In this document: in pieces, positions 24,901 to 37,965 of the stretch | Layout of the letters: the number at the start of each line of letters is the position of its first letter | Numbering within the stretch: position 1 is the first letter of the stretch | NCBI RefSeq assembly: GCF_963924675.1 | Contig: NC_089223.1 | Span: 11,482,881-11,546,880 of the forward strand | Length of the DNA: 64,000 nucleotides | Reading direction: 5' to 3' | Origin: Phocoena phocoena | Taxonomy: Eukaryota; Chordata; Mammalia; Artiodactyla; Phocoenidae | Notes under the pieces: generated by a model | Told to the model about the DNA's origin: nothing | What the model saw: the letters and a program-made list of their open reading frames with translations, nothing else | The model's database searches: none | Position numbers and translations under genes: made by a program

Positions 24901-27900
24901 AGTGAAAAGAGTGTAAGGACAGATTTATACTGTAGAGTCACAAATGATTCTACTTGAAAGAAAAAGGAGTAACTATCATAATTATTCTCCTTTCTGCTAT
25001 GTTAAAAACCATTATAAACAATATAGTTATAAAAGCTGCTTTTAATACAAAAAGCAGTCATGATTAAGATTGCTCATCTTCCAAGTTGCAGCCTGGTCCA
25101 CCTTTAACTTACTCCTTTGCACACCAGGACGTGAACATTGATTGCTCCCAAACAGTCTTGTAAAAATAGACATCTCATTTTAATACAGTGATGATTTCAG
25201 TTGGATTTGCCTCATATATCTTACAAAATAAAACTACTGTTAAGTGTAAAACAATAAGACTGCTTTCGTTTATGGTTTCTGAAATCAGTCTCATTCCTTT
25301 ATTTTTAATATACACGTATCCGTATCATGTGTGTAAAAGGGATAACAGAAGAGTAGCAGAGCCATAAACAGTATAAGGAAATCTAAGTAGGAAAAAGCAC
25401 TTCTCTGAAACACATCACAATTCATTGTGAATATTTCTGGTGCCATAGGCTAAATCTGAGTTCAAAGAAGATGTAAATGTAAAAGAATGATTTATGTGGC
25501 TGCACTATTTGATGCTTTATTCCAAGGCTTAGTCTCATAATTTATATTCCTCTCTGCTTTAATAAGATATTTTTACTGTGATAAAAAAAATCTGCTAATT
25601 CCAAAATTCTTAGACTGAATTCTGCAACTTTCCTAGCATAGGTTTGCAGTGTGTATACCTCATCAGCCAATTGGTTTCCTGGACCAATTTTGATAACTCC
25701 AATTTCAGCTTATTTTTTTGAATTGCCTGACAACTGAACTTGAAAATTAGTGGCTCCAGGAACCAAGAAAAAATCTCTGGACATCCTGTAGTTATAATTC
25801 TTCTCATTCATTCATTTCTTCATTTTTCCCATTTTTTCATTCCTTCTTCCCTTTCCACATCAAGGTCAGTGTCGTACTTTGTCTCTAGGCCCAACGTTCT
25901 TTATGTAACTGGTGCCTAGCTACATGTGTGAAGGGGTAGAGGAATAGTGTTGCAGCTGACCGGCCATCTTCAGACACTCACAAAGCAGGAGGGATTCTCG
26001 ATGTACATTTGGTGGCTGTCTGGACCACCTGATTCTCTTCATGAGTCTGGGATGTTTAGGTTGGTCAGTTCCCCAGTGCCAAGTTCTGGATCACTTTTCT
26101 CCCTACCACCACTTTCTAAGGACTGGTCTATAAGATTTGGATTCAGAATCTGCTTATTGTGTGATCTTTAGTACTCATCATCAATGTAATATTAAAATAT
26201 AAAGAATTCTATATCTGTTAGGGACAACTCAGGCATGCATTCTTTTAATTATCTCGTACTCTATGCCTTTCCATTAAAGAATTGCCCATCAGGAAGGATT
26301 AAAATAATATGTATTTGGAATCTAATTTTGAGGGTACTCAGTGAAATCAGTGTATCCAAATACTTATTAAAAACCTATTACTGTCCCAAGATTGGGCCAG
26401 CTACAATAGGAGATAGCAAGTGAGAGGAAAGAATGTCTGCCTGCAGGAAGCGTAAACATGTACCTGAGGTGGGCTGTGGATTTTTAGAGCATGAAAAGAC
26501 ATTATGTGGTTGCCTTCTACATATAACTTGCGTTTTTAATTGTGTTAATAGTAGAAAGAAACATGATGTTCTAGATTTTTAAAACATTTCTTTTTCAGAA
26601 AAGAGAGGGAATTTCTTTTTTAAAGAAATTCAGTATTTTAAGTATAATTTTTATTGAAGATACACATTGCAAAGCAAAATTTTATTCTTTTTTCTGTGAT
26701 TTATTGTTGTACTCCCGTACTGGTAAGCCTTTCCCTTAAGTCATTCAACACCACACTTTTAAAGTAACAGATCTCTATTACTATGAATAGATTGAAATAC
26801 AGATATTTATAGGTCTTTATATCATAATTTTATAGCCTTTCTGCTTTGGGGCCTTTTACCTACTATCTACAATTGTGTACTGTTGTGTAAGTTACCTCAT
26901 AAAATACATATTTTAGCAATGTGTGCTGCTCTGGATCCTGTTTTATTTAGAAGAATCTTCAGCAGCTTTCTATGAAAGCTGTGTTTAATGGAAGTAAAGA
27001 TGTATCCTTTGGTTGTTGCTTAAGTGTTCTTTCTTTCTACCAAATATTATTCTTGTAATAATATCATACCCCTTTCTTCTGTTCTCTTGCTACCTCAATG
27101 GATAGAGTGCATGATTATGGAAGCATAATTCAGTTTTTAATCGGCCTTTTATGATACTGATTTGGTAAAAGAATCATCTATGTGTCATAAAGTGACTCGG
27201 AATATATGGCTTATGAGGTTAAAAACCACACTTATGTACACTCGGCAATTGTAATGAGTCATAAAAATAGTTTGTTCATGTTGACAAACCAAAAATGACT
27301 TAACTATATTCAGAATTTAAAAACTACTATCAGTAATATCCAACTTTCACATGATCCAGTCTACTTGCTTAATTTGAGAACAAAAGTAATCCGACTTTCT
27401 ATTTTAACATTTAACAACTTCTTTTTGCATGTACCTGGCAAGTATTGTTAGATTTATGGGAATCACATTATGCATAGTCTTGTAGTATCCATACAATATT
27501 TTGTCAAATTATTTTGTAATTTTCAAAAGAATCGTCATCGAAACACTTGCTTTTAAAAGCAGGACACACAAGCCAATGTGCAATAGGTAATTGCATATTC
27601 TGGGAAAAAAAGAATGACTCAGCAAGTACTTTTAGGGTGCCTCTAAGCTTTCAGCCTTGAGCAGATTACTCTGTATAATGTTGCGCTCTCCACTGGCAGC
27701 CTTATAATCTTAACACAGTTAGCTTAACCTTTATTATCATGTGTTAGATCCTGACCTACAGGTTCTCCTCTTCCTTTTGACTTCCAATTACAGTGCTTTG
27801 TAAAAACTCCTCATTCATCCCCTTTTTGATCCTTGATTCTTCATATTGTACTATGTTCACTCACAATATCTACATTTGGTTCAGTATGTGCTTTAGTTTG

Positions 27901-27930
27901 ATACCATTTATACTGCTTGGGGGAAAAAAA
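21939..27930. other. unique intronic sequence
   Basis: About 6 kb of AT-rich intron with remarkably little recognisable repeat. A weak fragment of the unassigned old repeat may be at about 26350-26470. Short open frames here have no recognisable similarity or splice context. Confidence 0.5.
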
Positions 27931-27934
27931 CATG

Positions 27935-28130
27935 TAAGCACATGGGCCATGGAATTAGATAAATCTGCCTTTATATGAATGCTGCTTCATCTCTTATCAT
28001 CTGTGGGACCTTGAACACACCTATTGTCTCTGAGCCTCAATTTATTCATAAAATGGGGATAAATACATGCTCCATTCGAATACTATGATCATGTGATTGT
28101 TGTATGATGAGTACATGGGGTAACAATTAT
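27935..28130 (+). repeat. MIR SINE
   Basis: 'gggccatggaattagataaatctgcc', 'catctgtgggaccttgaacac', 'tctgagcctcaatttattcataaaatggggataa' follow MIR order on +. Confidence 0.72.
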
Positions 28131-29555
28131 GGTTTGTTCCTCTACTAATCTAAATGCATTTTAATAATAGTGGAGTACATGATGACTTAGCACCATTGCA
28201 TGTGTCCATCATAAATTTATATACCTTCCCAAACATCCTTTACCACACGTATTGGTAGTTCCCATGCATACCATTGATAATACTAAGCTTAATAACTGCC
28301 TAATCAGTGTCTTTTATTTTCCCCCTCGTTGTTCCTTATCAAGATCCTGAATGATAGGGTTGTAAAAATGTTATATAAATTAAAAGCTTCTGTTTTTTTC
28401 TGTCTTCAGGGGATAGTTGAGCTAGTCAGCACAGGAAAATGAGAATTACACTTGTAGTGTAATTTATTTGGCAAATAGTAGTGATATTGCAACATGTGTA
28501 CTTAGGGTTGGGAGGATTTAAAATACCTTGTTACCGTTTCTGGGAAGTAGAGAAAGCCTGTGGGGACCAAATTAAAGCTTTCTGATGATTTGTGTAGGCT
28601 TAATACAATCAGTGAAGTAAATAAGGCACTGAGTCATAACTAAATGGAATTCAGTTGTAGAGAGGCATAATGTTGTAGAAGAGTGATATACGTGAAGGTC
28701 AAATATAGAAGTGAATTCAAGGAAAACTTTATACTTTGAGAGGTGCATCGTCTCTGGTATTTTGAGTTTATTTCTGACATGATGGTTTAAAAGGTTATCT
28801 TTCTATGTTCTGCACTTTTTTATTTCAATATGGGCAAATATTAACTCTAAAAACTTGATCATTGGTTTCTTTGAATTTCCAGTATTTTCTTCAGTAACTT
28901 ATAATATCATGTTATTTTCTCAGGAATTCATGGCTCATTTCAAGACATACTTACTTTTTGGTCCCTGATAGCCTAATATAATATGATAATAAGAATGACT
29001 AAACTCATTCCTTAAGCTGTATTTTCAAACATAAAAAAGACTGAAAAACATAGAAAAGACATAAAATGTCTATTATACATGAGGAATATGTTTCAAAGTA
29101 AAAAATAAATGTTTTTTCAGAATTTTTTTTTTTGGGAAAAAAAACTGTTCTACAAATCAAAGTCAGATATGATCTTTGTATAGAAAATGTTTTTGAATAG
29201 AATGACTTTGAATAATCAGTGATAATTTTTGTACCTTACTTTTGAATTTACACTTATATAAAATCAAACAATATGTTGAGGTGGTGCTGTGTGCTTATTC
29301 ATATTATTAAAACTGAGCACGGTGTAGGTAGCTCTGATGATAGAAAGTTACTAGGGGATAAAAAAAAGAAAAAGGTGACACATTCTTATTGGTCAAAGAG
29401 AAACTGACACATCAGCCTCATTCTGTCTGCTCCCAAATCCTGTTCTTATTCTGCTACATTAATTTGTCAATAATCTTTATGTTTGAAATTTTTGAGTTTA
29501 ACTTTTTATTGTTTTGAATTTCTAGGTTATTTTGCCCAGTTTAAAGGAGTTTTAC
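28131..29555. other. unique intronic sequence
   Basis: AT-rich intron with no exon, RNA gene or repeat family recognised. Confidence 0.5.
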
Positions 29556-29556
29556 C

Positions 29557-29760
29557 TGTATATTAACTCATCATATATATACATTTATATACGCACACTC
29601 ATACAAATATATAGGCTTATATTAAGCTATATATTAAACTATGTCTATATGTTATATACCATATATGCCATGCATGCCATCATATATATAAACATGTATA
29701 TGATATATATATATATATACCATATATATTATATATATTATATCTCTATCTATCTCAAAA
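29557..29760. repeat. AT-rich TATA tract
   Basis: About 200 bp of near-alternating TA with ATATAC/CATATA interruptions, including (AT)n at about 29703-29720 and several short self-complementary stretches. The 86-codon open frame across it (TYR/ILE-rich) is an artefact of the repeat. Confidence 0.85.
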
Positions 29761-30084
29761 TAAGTTCACCAAGCACTTCCTTCTTGTGGTAATCCTTCCA
29801 AAGTTGATTCATGCTTTTCATGGGTAATTTTAACCCCCTATTTACTATATCTGTTACAGTGGAACAAGGCAGGTTTGTTGTTAAACCACCATTATTCATT
29901 ATCAAAAATTTATGCCAGGGCTCCATGAGAGCACAGAATGAATCACTAGTTTACACTTCCTTTCCTTGGAAATTGCTTAAACCTTAAATATGAGAAGGGG
30001 AGACCAACTGGAAGAAAACTATGAATCACCAAGAACAATTCATTATTCTTTAAAAAATGAAAATGACAAGTGTTCATTTATTTG

Positions 30085-30520
30085 TAAGATACATTTAATG
30101 CACGAGTCAGTACACTGTATTAGGAGTTTATACAGATGAATGAGATAAATTAACCTCAAGCACCCAAGGAATTTATAATCTAGTAAGAGAGATATACAAA
30201 AAGAGCTAAAGAAGCGAATAAATATTCTTTTTTTTAAAAGAGTAGAATGGCATAAAGCAAAGCAGATGACACTGTGGTGATACTATGATAGCAAATAACA
30301 GGTGGGCTGTGTGTGTGTCCAGTTTAAAACCAGGAGTTCATTTTTGATGGAGTGATTATGGAAAATACAAAAAGGAACATTTATGCTAAGATTTGAAGTT
30401 GCCAAGTAGCTAGCCATGCAGATAAGAGGAAATAGCATTCCAGGCAATTACATATGAGAAAACCATTTGGAGGCAGGGCTTGCTCCATGTGTTTGAGGGA
30501 TTTGATTATCTTTTGAAGAC
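30085..30520 (+). repeat. ancient interspersed repeat, class not assigned
   Basis: Same order as 3291-3755: 'cgagtcagtacactgtattaggag', 'cacccaaggaatttataatctagtaagagagatatac', 'aggaaatagcattccaggcaattacatatgagaaaaccatttggaggcagg'. Confidence 0.5.
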
Positions 30521-30989
30521 TCAAGTTTTTATTCTGTTGCTTTGCAAATGTTTATTTCTATCAATGAAGTCATTATTTGCTGGGTAGCAATGTTATTCAT
30601 GAGTTCATTACCCAAATCTGCTTCAGTTTTTCCCTTTGGAAATGGAGTGTGTTCTAAAGGAAATTCTGATGGTCCTGCAGGTCTCACTGACATCTGGGGC
30701 GTGGGGATGTCATTCTTAAACCCTTTGGGATTTGAAATTCACCTGTCTGTAACTGATTTTGAATATAGGTATGGAAACATTTGGGCTTTTCATGTAAGTG
30801 AAAAGGAAAAAGGAATGAGGTGAAACATTAAAAAAGAAAGAATTTTACTCAATTTTCTTGATCTTTTAATACAAAGTAATGCACAGAGATACATTAATAT
30901 CTGAAACTAGGAAAGAAACATCATTTTGTGGCTTTTATATTTGCTGTATACTCTTGACAAAAGAGCATCATTTGGAAAGCCCAAGAATG

Positions 30990-31190
30990 AGCAGTGGCAT
31001 TTACTTATAGCTTATTATATCCCATGAGCTGTTAGAAGTGCTTCATTTTTTTCACCTAATCTTTATACTGCCTTATAAGCTATAAGGCAGTATAAGTTAC
31101 TCTTACTAGCTTTTGACAGTTGAAGAAACTGAGGTACAGTTAGGTGAGCTAACTGGTCACATCTGAAACCTTTAAAATAGTTCCTGGATT
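30990..31190 (-). repeat. MIR SINE, minus strand, carrying a perfect hairpin
   Basis: Reversed MIR phrases ('gttagaagtgcttcat', 'acagttgaagaaactgaggtacagttaggtgagc') are interrupted by a perfect inverted repeat with 15-bp arms TTATACTGCCTTATA at 31063-31077 and its complement at 31081-31095, loop AGC. Confidence 0.65.
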
Positions 31191-33599
31191 ACTCTGGTTT
31201 CTGTTTAAGAATGCTAATTGGGAGTCCCAGACATATATCAGTGGGAGGAGGAGAGTGAGTTCAGGGTATTTATTTTCTGTCCCCTGTGTGAGGTCACCTT
31301 GAGCTAGGTGTTTACCTCAAACCAAAGTCACGCTTTTCTAAAGGCAGCCTGCTCTTTATCACTCTTATTCAGAACTCCACAAATTTCTCTCCTGTCTATC
31401 CTTTGGGCCTAAGACTGGTTACTACCTCACTGCTACTACCTCTGAATTCTTGTACTACTCCTCGTTTTTCTGATGCATCCCACCCATATCTGTGTAATTT
31501 ATGTCTTTGAAAAATAAATCCTTCTCAAATTATGCTGTTTTGAGTTTGCCATTGTTTCCTATTGGGATTTTAGCTCGTGTCAGTACTAACTACTACATTC
31601 AACTGCCTATGTATAAAAGCTCATCTTAGCTCACTCTATGTGAGTTGATGACTTGTTCAGTCTAATCAGGAAGTGTTATCTGTTGGAATGTATTATTCAG
31701 ACTAATGCATGCACATCATATTGCAAAACTTAGAAAGAACACCTCACACAGACCTTTATCTTCTGTCTTTTACAAGATGAAATCTTCATGTTCGTTGGTA
31801 TTTTAGCAGCACAACAAAGGCTGACTTGATGTTAAAGATGCTGAGAGGCAGCATCCCTCCAGAAGGGCATGAGGTCTGACCAGAAGCAGGACTGATCTCC
31901 AAATGGCCACCCCACAGCATAGTCGAGTGACTTCTCTTGGAGAAAACATAATTCTTTTTACTTAAAATAATATGACAAATGGAATGAACTTGATGGAAAC
32001 TAATGTTCCAGGTGTGTATCTTAAATGTCTCTTTTTGAAAATCCTCTACTTTAAGGAAGTTGATGCATCAGTTGTTCACAACTTCTTGAATATTTTACTC
32101 TGTTTTCTATGGGGAGAATTTCCTTATATCTTTCTTTTATTCCATCCTTTGTAGGAGTGCTTTATTGTACAAACTAGACTCCTTATTAAGTTGCTACAGG
32201 AAAAAAATAAAAAAACACATTTTATTGTAGAACAAATTGCACAGCCAAGATTTTTTGGTCACCTAGTAACTTATAAAGAGTAATAAGGAGAAACTAGCAA
32301 GTTACAAAAGAACTTTTGCATTTTATCTCTTTATTTCCCAGACCCATGGTTTAGTAGATACTAATGAACAGCAAATGGCCAAACAGCTGGCAGCAGAGAA
32401 AGAGGCAACATAGAAAAGGTCCACAAAAGCATAACCAACATTTTAAGATCCTTTATTCCTTCCTTCACCCAACATTATTCAGCGTCCCAGTACAAGATAG
32501 TGAGATAGAATTAGTGAAGAATATAGATGTAACTTAGGAGCACTCTGCATCTTTAAAGATTTAAACCACTAAGGAAGAAGAAATATATGTGCACAGATAA
32601 CATAATTACTAGGCAGTGGTTTCTTGAGGAACAAGATACAGTAGAAAAAGATGATTTACAGCCTAGGATGGTGAGTTAAGGGAGAAGGTAAAGAAGAAAT
32701 AAAGAGGAAGAATAGTAAGGCATGCTTTCTACTCTGAAAGGAGAAAAGATCTAATCAGAGAAGCAGCCATGTTCAAAAATACATCTTTGTGACTGTGAAA
32801 GATATGATCTGGAGGTGAGGCTGGACTGAGAATGGAAGCATCAGGCCACAAGGACAGAAAGGAAACTTTTCTGTCAAGGTCTTTGTCTTGTTCCCAGCTT
32901 CAAGATCACACCTTTCCAAAACCAGTGGTAGAATAGTGAGTTCAGCATGGAGAAAGTCATGATTCAGCAAGTAAAATTAAGCATGAATAAAGACATTAAT
33001 AATGACATCAGCCTTCATATAGCAAAGTCTTAGTTTTGTTTTGTTTTTTTTTTTTTTTTGGTAATGCAGCAGAAGTACTGAAAATGATTTGAGCTCAAAG
33101 TGGCTGCTTCAAAAGCACAATGCCTCCGCTGTGTTTTAAGAGCAAGTGATAATTTTAAAATAATTATTCCACATCTACAGAAGAGTAATTGCTTTTCACA
33201 TTAAAGAAAGAGATAAGCCCTCAAGTTTTATAATATAAAAGTGTTATGCATATGCATTGGCTAATGCTCTCAGAGGATTTTTACTACACATTTGGCATTG
33301 TGTGCTGTAACTCAGAGTGTCATGGCACTGTGCTGTTACATGAAAACATGGATTGTTTCCTAACCGAGGTGGACAGAAGTAGGTGAAGTATAATGATATC
33401 CTGTTTTGTGGTTCTTTTATATGCATAGTCTGTGATTACTCTCTTTTTTTTTTTCTTTAAGTGAGGTAGTTATTTTAAATTAAAAGTATTTTTTATTGGT
33501 CATATTATTAAAGTAGCCGATGAAGCTTGTTTATTTGAATAAAAAATGCTCTGCAATCTGTGAAAATCAGCATTCATTGTTAATTATTGATTAATTTAT
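31191..33599. other. intronic sequence, mostly unrecognised
   Basis: The segment about 31200-31570 has a richer, repeat-like texture and ends 'aaataaatccttctcaaattatg', but I could not name a family. A T-rich run lies at about 33037-33060. No exon was recognised. Confidence 0.4.
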
Positions 33600-33840
33600 T
33601 TTTCCATCTAAATAAATATTATTAAGCGCTTTTAATTTGCAAAATGCTATAATTATTGCTGAAAGAGATATCAAGAGAAATCAATGCGGTTTCTAGCTTC
33701 AAGTAACTTATGTTTAGCAAGTAACAGACATAAATAACATTAACATATATATAAGAAATTTTGAAACAAAATGTAATCAATTATAAAGTTCTCAGTAGCA
33801 GTAAAATGAAGTGTTATGGGATTTCTAGGAGTGCTGATCT
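33600..33840 (+). repeat. ancient interspersed repeat, class not assigned
   Basis: 'aaatattattaagcgcttttaatttgcaaaatgctataatt' and 'ggtttctagcttcaagtaactta' fit the same old family as 3291-3755. Confidence 0.4.
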
Positions 33841-34004
33841 TAGTTTTATATTTTTACTTTCTTCCTCACCCACAGCTAGAAATAATTGTTTGTTTCCTAC
33901 GTGGTCAGTGTGACCCCAGTATTTGGTACCAAATATAACAGTACATTTGACATCATCTCAGCTTTGTTGCCAACCTTGCTATGCTGCTAATGTATGTGCA
34001 TTCA

Positions 34005-34340
34005 TTCAATTTATTTGATAATATTTATTGAATGTCTACTCTGAGCCAGGAATTATTTTAGGAACTCATTGTATATTAGTGAAAACATAAATATCTTGCT
34101 CTCTTGGAGTGTATATTCTAGTTGAGGGAACAACAAATTATATATACAATTTCAGGTTGAAGAGTTGGTATGAAAAATTTTTAAAAATGAAGCAGCATAA
34201 GAGGGTTAGTGATGATGAAGTTAGGGGTATCATTTTAAGGAGAACAGTCAGGAAAAGAGCTCTCTAAGAAGATGATTTTGAGCAGAGAGCTGAAAAATGA
34301 CAGGGAGCAGGTGATGTGGGCCCCTTGGGACGGCAGAGAG
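34005..34340 (+). repeat. ancient interspersed repeat, class not assigned
   Basis: 'atttattgaatgtctactctgagccaggaattattttagg', 'cttgctctcttggagtgtatattctag', 'ggagaacagtcaggaaaagagctctctaagaagatgattttgagcagagagc' show the family clearly. Confidence 0.55.
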
Positions 34341-35290
34341 TGTGTACAAGTTCTGGTAGTAATATCAGCAACTCGAATTCACCTATCTTCTCAGTACCAC
34401 GTTAATACCTGATTTCCATTAATTGTGGACCTATTTTATTTTTGTAACTACCTGTAAATTATCTGGCCGGTACCTGTGGTCTCTTACATCTTCAGGCCCT
34501 GCCTGGTTTTTGCAAATTTGTTTTGTAACTTGAAGCCCTTATTTGAACTTCAGCCCTAGGATTGATGCCAGCCACCTCTTTCCACACATTATAGATGCAA
34601 CCTGTCTGACTTTCTATTGTGTGTAGAAATCCTGTCAGCAGGCTTGTGAAGAGAGTCAGTGTACTTGCTAGTTACTTAAGCTTAATCTCTTTACCATCAG
34701 CAGTTTGTATGGATTATTGCTATTATCTGTTACCATAATTTGAATAAACTGTTTTCATCCACTGTATTAAACTGTTCAAAATAGATTCTTCTCCTCTTCC
34801 ACGATAGCAGTTTTAGGTGGATCCTTACCCCTCACCCCCAATAGAAGTACATTTTCAAGTTTTCCTTGCAGTTATATAGAAGGCCAATAGAATGTGAGTT
34901 GAAGTATGGACAAGTTACAAGTCATTTCCAACTTAAAGACAAGCTACTTGCCCTAGACAACACTTCTCCCCTTTCAATGAACTGGAATATTGCTGTGTCG
35001 GTGACCCAGCTCTCACCATGCTGGTAAGGACTATGCGCTAGCAGGTTTCAGAGGAATGAGACGGAAGGAACCTGGCTCTCCTGTAGAGCAGAGCTACCCT
35101 GGGTGAACTGTTATATATTAGCATAACTCTCTATCTTATTTAAACCTACCCTCTTTGGGTTTTCCTTGTTCCAGTAGGTTCAACCTTAGCATAACAATTA
35201 TAAGTACCTCTGTAAACATCTTACTATATGAGGCAGATATTCTACTGCTCCTGCTACCCTGGTGAGGATACCCAACTTTGGGAGAACGAA
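34341..35290. other. intronic sequence, unassigned
   Basis: The segment about 34790-35200 is less AT-rich than its surroundings and may be an old repeat I cannot name. No exon was recognised. Confidence 0.35.
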
Positions 35291-35296
35291 ATACTC

Positions 35297-35297
35297 C

Positions 35298-35330
<33 letters not shown>

Positions 35331-35377
35331 AAAAAATTTTAAATTTTATTTATTTATTTTTATACTCCACTTCTGTT
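35297..35377 (-). repeat. poly(T) and TTTA-rich tract, probable tail of a minus-strand retroposon
   Basis: An 18-base T run followed by 'aatttatttattttt' and 'taaattttatttatttatttttatac' resembles the A-rich 3' tail of the small L1-derived insertion at 39619-39810. No target-site duplication was found. Confidence 0.4.
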
Positions 35378-35439
35378 TTTTTCCCACCACAGTTATGTCT
35401 ATCTTCCTTTTTGCTGCTGCTTTTTCTCCTCCTCCTCTT

Positions 35440-37965
35440 CCTCCTCCTCCAGCAGATGCAGTGAGGTATAATTTACATATTATAAAATCCATCTGTTTTA
35501 AATGACGATTCAGTTATCAGTAGTAAATTTACAGAGTTGTGCAACCATTACCAAAATCCAGTTTTTAGAACATTTCCATCACCAACAAAATCCCTCATGC
35601 ACATTTGCAATCAATCAAGCCCCATTCCCACATCAGCCCCAGCCAACCACAGATCTGTTTCTACAGATTTTTTGATTCCAGGCATCTGATGTCAATGAAA
35701 TTAGACAATATGTAGTCTTTGGTGTCTGACATCTTTCACTTAGAAGGAGTTTTAGATGTTCATACATGTTGTAGCATGTATGAAGAATATATTTCTTCCA
35801 ATGATGAATAATTTTCCATTGTAGAAATATCACATTTGTTTTTCCACTCAAAAGTTAAGAGACTTTGGATTGTTTGCACTTTTTGATTATTATGAAAAAT
35901 GCTACTATGGATATTTATGTATAAGTCATTGTAAGGTCATATATATTTTATTTTGAGTCATAATCTGCTTGGGCTGCTGTAACAAAACACCACAGACTAG
36001 GTGACATAACAGAAATTTATTTTTTCACAGTTCTGGGCAGCAGGATAAAACTTCTAGTAGTGTCGGTGTCTGATGATAACACTCTTGGGTTGCTGCTTTC
36101 TTCCTTTGTGCTCACATGTCCTATTCTTTGTGTGTGCATGGAGGGAGAGAAAAAGCAAGGTCTTTGGTGTCTCTTCGTTTAAGGACACTAATCCTTTCAG
36201 ATCAGGCCCCACCCTTGTGGCCTCATTTAACTTTAATTACATTCTTAGAGGCTCCATCTCAAAAATTCAGTCACACTGAGGGTTGAGGGCTTCAGCACTC
36301 AGATTTTGGAGGGATAGAAACATTCAGTTCATAACATTTTTCTTGGGTAGATATCTTGGAAGGGGAATGCTCAGTCATATGGTAAATTAATGTTTAACTT
36401 CCTAAGTAACTGTGCAACTGTTTTCCAAAATGTGTACAGTTTTACATTCCCTCCAGCAATGTATGAGGAGTCTAGTTTCTTCACATCCTTGTCAGTTTTG
36501 TGAAACATATAAAGTGGAATCTAATTAAGGTTTAAATTTCTGTTTCTCTAATGATTAATGTTACTGAGTATATTTTCCTGTGCTCACTGGTCATCTGTAT
36601 ATTTTCTTTGATAAAGTGTTTATCCAAATCTTATTTGTATTTAATTAGATTTTATGACTTATTTAACTTTAAATATTCTTTATATATATACTTGATAAAA
36701 GTTCTTTATCAGATATATGGTTTGCAGATGTTTTCTCCCAGTCTTTTTTCCCTCTCTTCTTAATGGTACTTTTTGAAGTGCAAATTTTAATTTGTTGAAG
36801 TTCAGTTTATCATTTTTTTTCTTTTAAGTAGCTTGCTTCTGACATCATGTCTAAGAACTCTCTGAATAATTCAAGGTCACTATGATTTTTCCTGCTTTCT
36901 TCTTAAAATTTTATATATTTATTTCCTTATATTTAGACCTAGGAGCAGTTTTGTATTTGAGTGTGGTATGAGACAGTATTTTGGCATGTGAATATACAGT
37001 TTGCCTACTCTGTTTCATAGAAAGATTATCCTTTCCTTCATTGAATATCCTTGGCCCCTTTGTTGAAAATCAGTTGACCGTAAACATATAGGTTTATTTC
37101 TGAACTTTCAATCCTGTTCACTTGATCTATGTGCCTGTCCTTATGCCAGTAACATATTGTAGACTTACAGTAAGTTTTGAAATCGAGTAAATTCTTTTTC
37201 CTCTTTTTTCAAACTTATATTTGACTATTGTGTCCTTCTCATTTTATATAAATATTAGGATCAGCTTTTAATTTCTTCAAAACAGCTTTCTGGGAAATCA
37301 ACAAGGGTTGTATTAAATCTATAGGTCAATTTGAAAAAGGTTGCCGTCTTAAGAATATTGAATCTTTTATTTCATGAGCGTAGAATGTATCTCCATTTTT
37401 TAGAATGTTATGATTTTAATATAATAATGTTTTATTATTTTAATAATATTTTTTGCTTTTCACTGTACAAGTCTTATGCTTTTAATTTCTTCCTTAAGAT
37501 ATTATTCAGTTTCATGAGACTGTGAATGGAATCATTTCCTGTATTTTATTTTTAGTTTGTTCTTCCTAATATATAAAAATAATTTATATACAAATATATA
37601 TATATTTTGACCTGGTCACCTGTGGCCTTGAGGAACTCAAAAGTTTTTCATGTATTCCTTTGGATTTTCTACAAACAAGATTATGTTATGCAAATGAAAA
37701 GTTTTAATCCTCCCTTTCTAATCTAGATGGCTTTTAAAATTTTATTTATTTAAAAAATATCTCTTTTCATGATTACACTGCTTAGAACCTCTAATACAAT
37801 GTTGAATATAATTTTGAGGCAAGAAAACCCTTCCTGTTTCCAGTGTTAGATGGAGAACATTTTGTCATTCACATTTGAGTATGAGTTAACTGTTTATTTT
37901 CCATAGAGGCCTTTTATCACATTGAGGAAATTTATAGGATTTATGGGAGTTTATCAAGGCCCATG
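35440..37965 (-). mobile_element. L1M-type LINE (ORF2 and 3' UTR), minus strand
   Basis: Long old L1 fragment interrupted by the MLT1 LTR at 35955-36336. Reversed L1 phrases include 'gtgaggtataatttacatattataaaatcc', 'cttgggtagatatcttggaaggggaatgc', 'tcagatatatggtttgcagatgttttctcccag', 'ccttggcccctttgttgaaaatcagttgaccg', 'ggattttctacaaacaagattatg' and 'tcacattgaggaaatttatagg'. Many stops and indels show great age. The right-hand boundary is approximate. Confidence 0.82.
35955..36336 (-). mobile_element. MLT1-type ERVL-MaLR solo LTR, minus strand
   Basis: On the minus strand it starts TGTTATGAACTGAATG and runs through phrases typical of MLT1 ('ggcctgatctgaaagg', 'agtgtccttaaacgaagag', 'cccagaactgtgaaaaaataaatttctg', ending near 'gcagcccaagcagatta'). 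It is nested in L1M. The LTR has no internal gag/pol sequence beside it, so this is a solo LTR, an old non-coding retroviral remnant. Confidence 0.82.
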
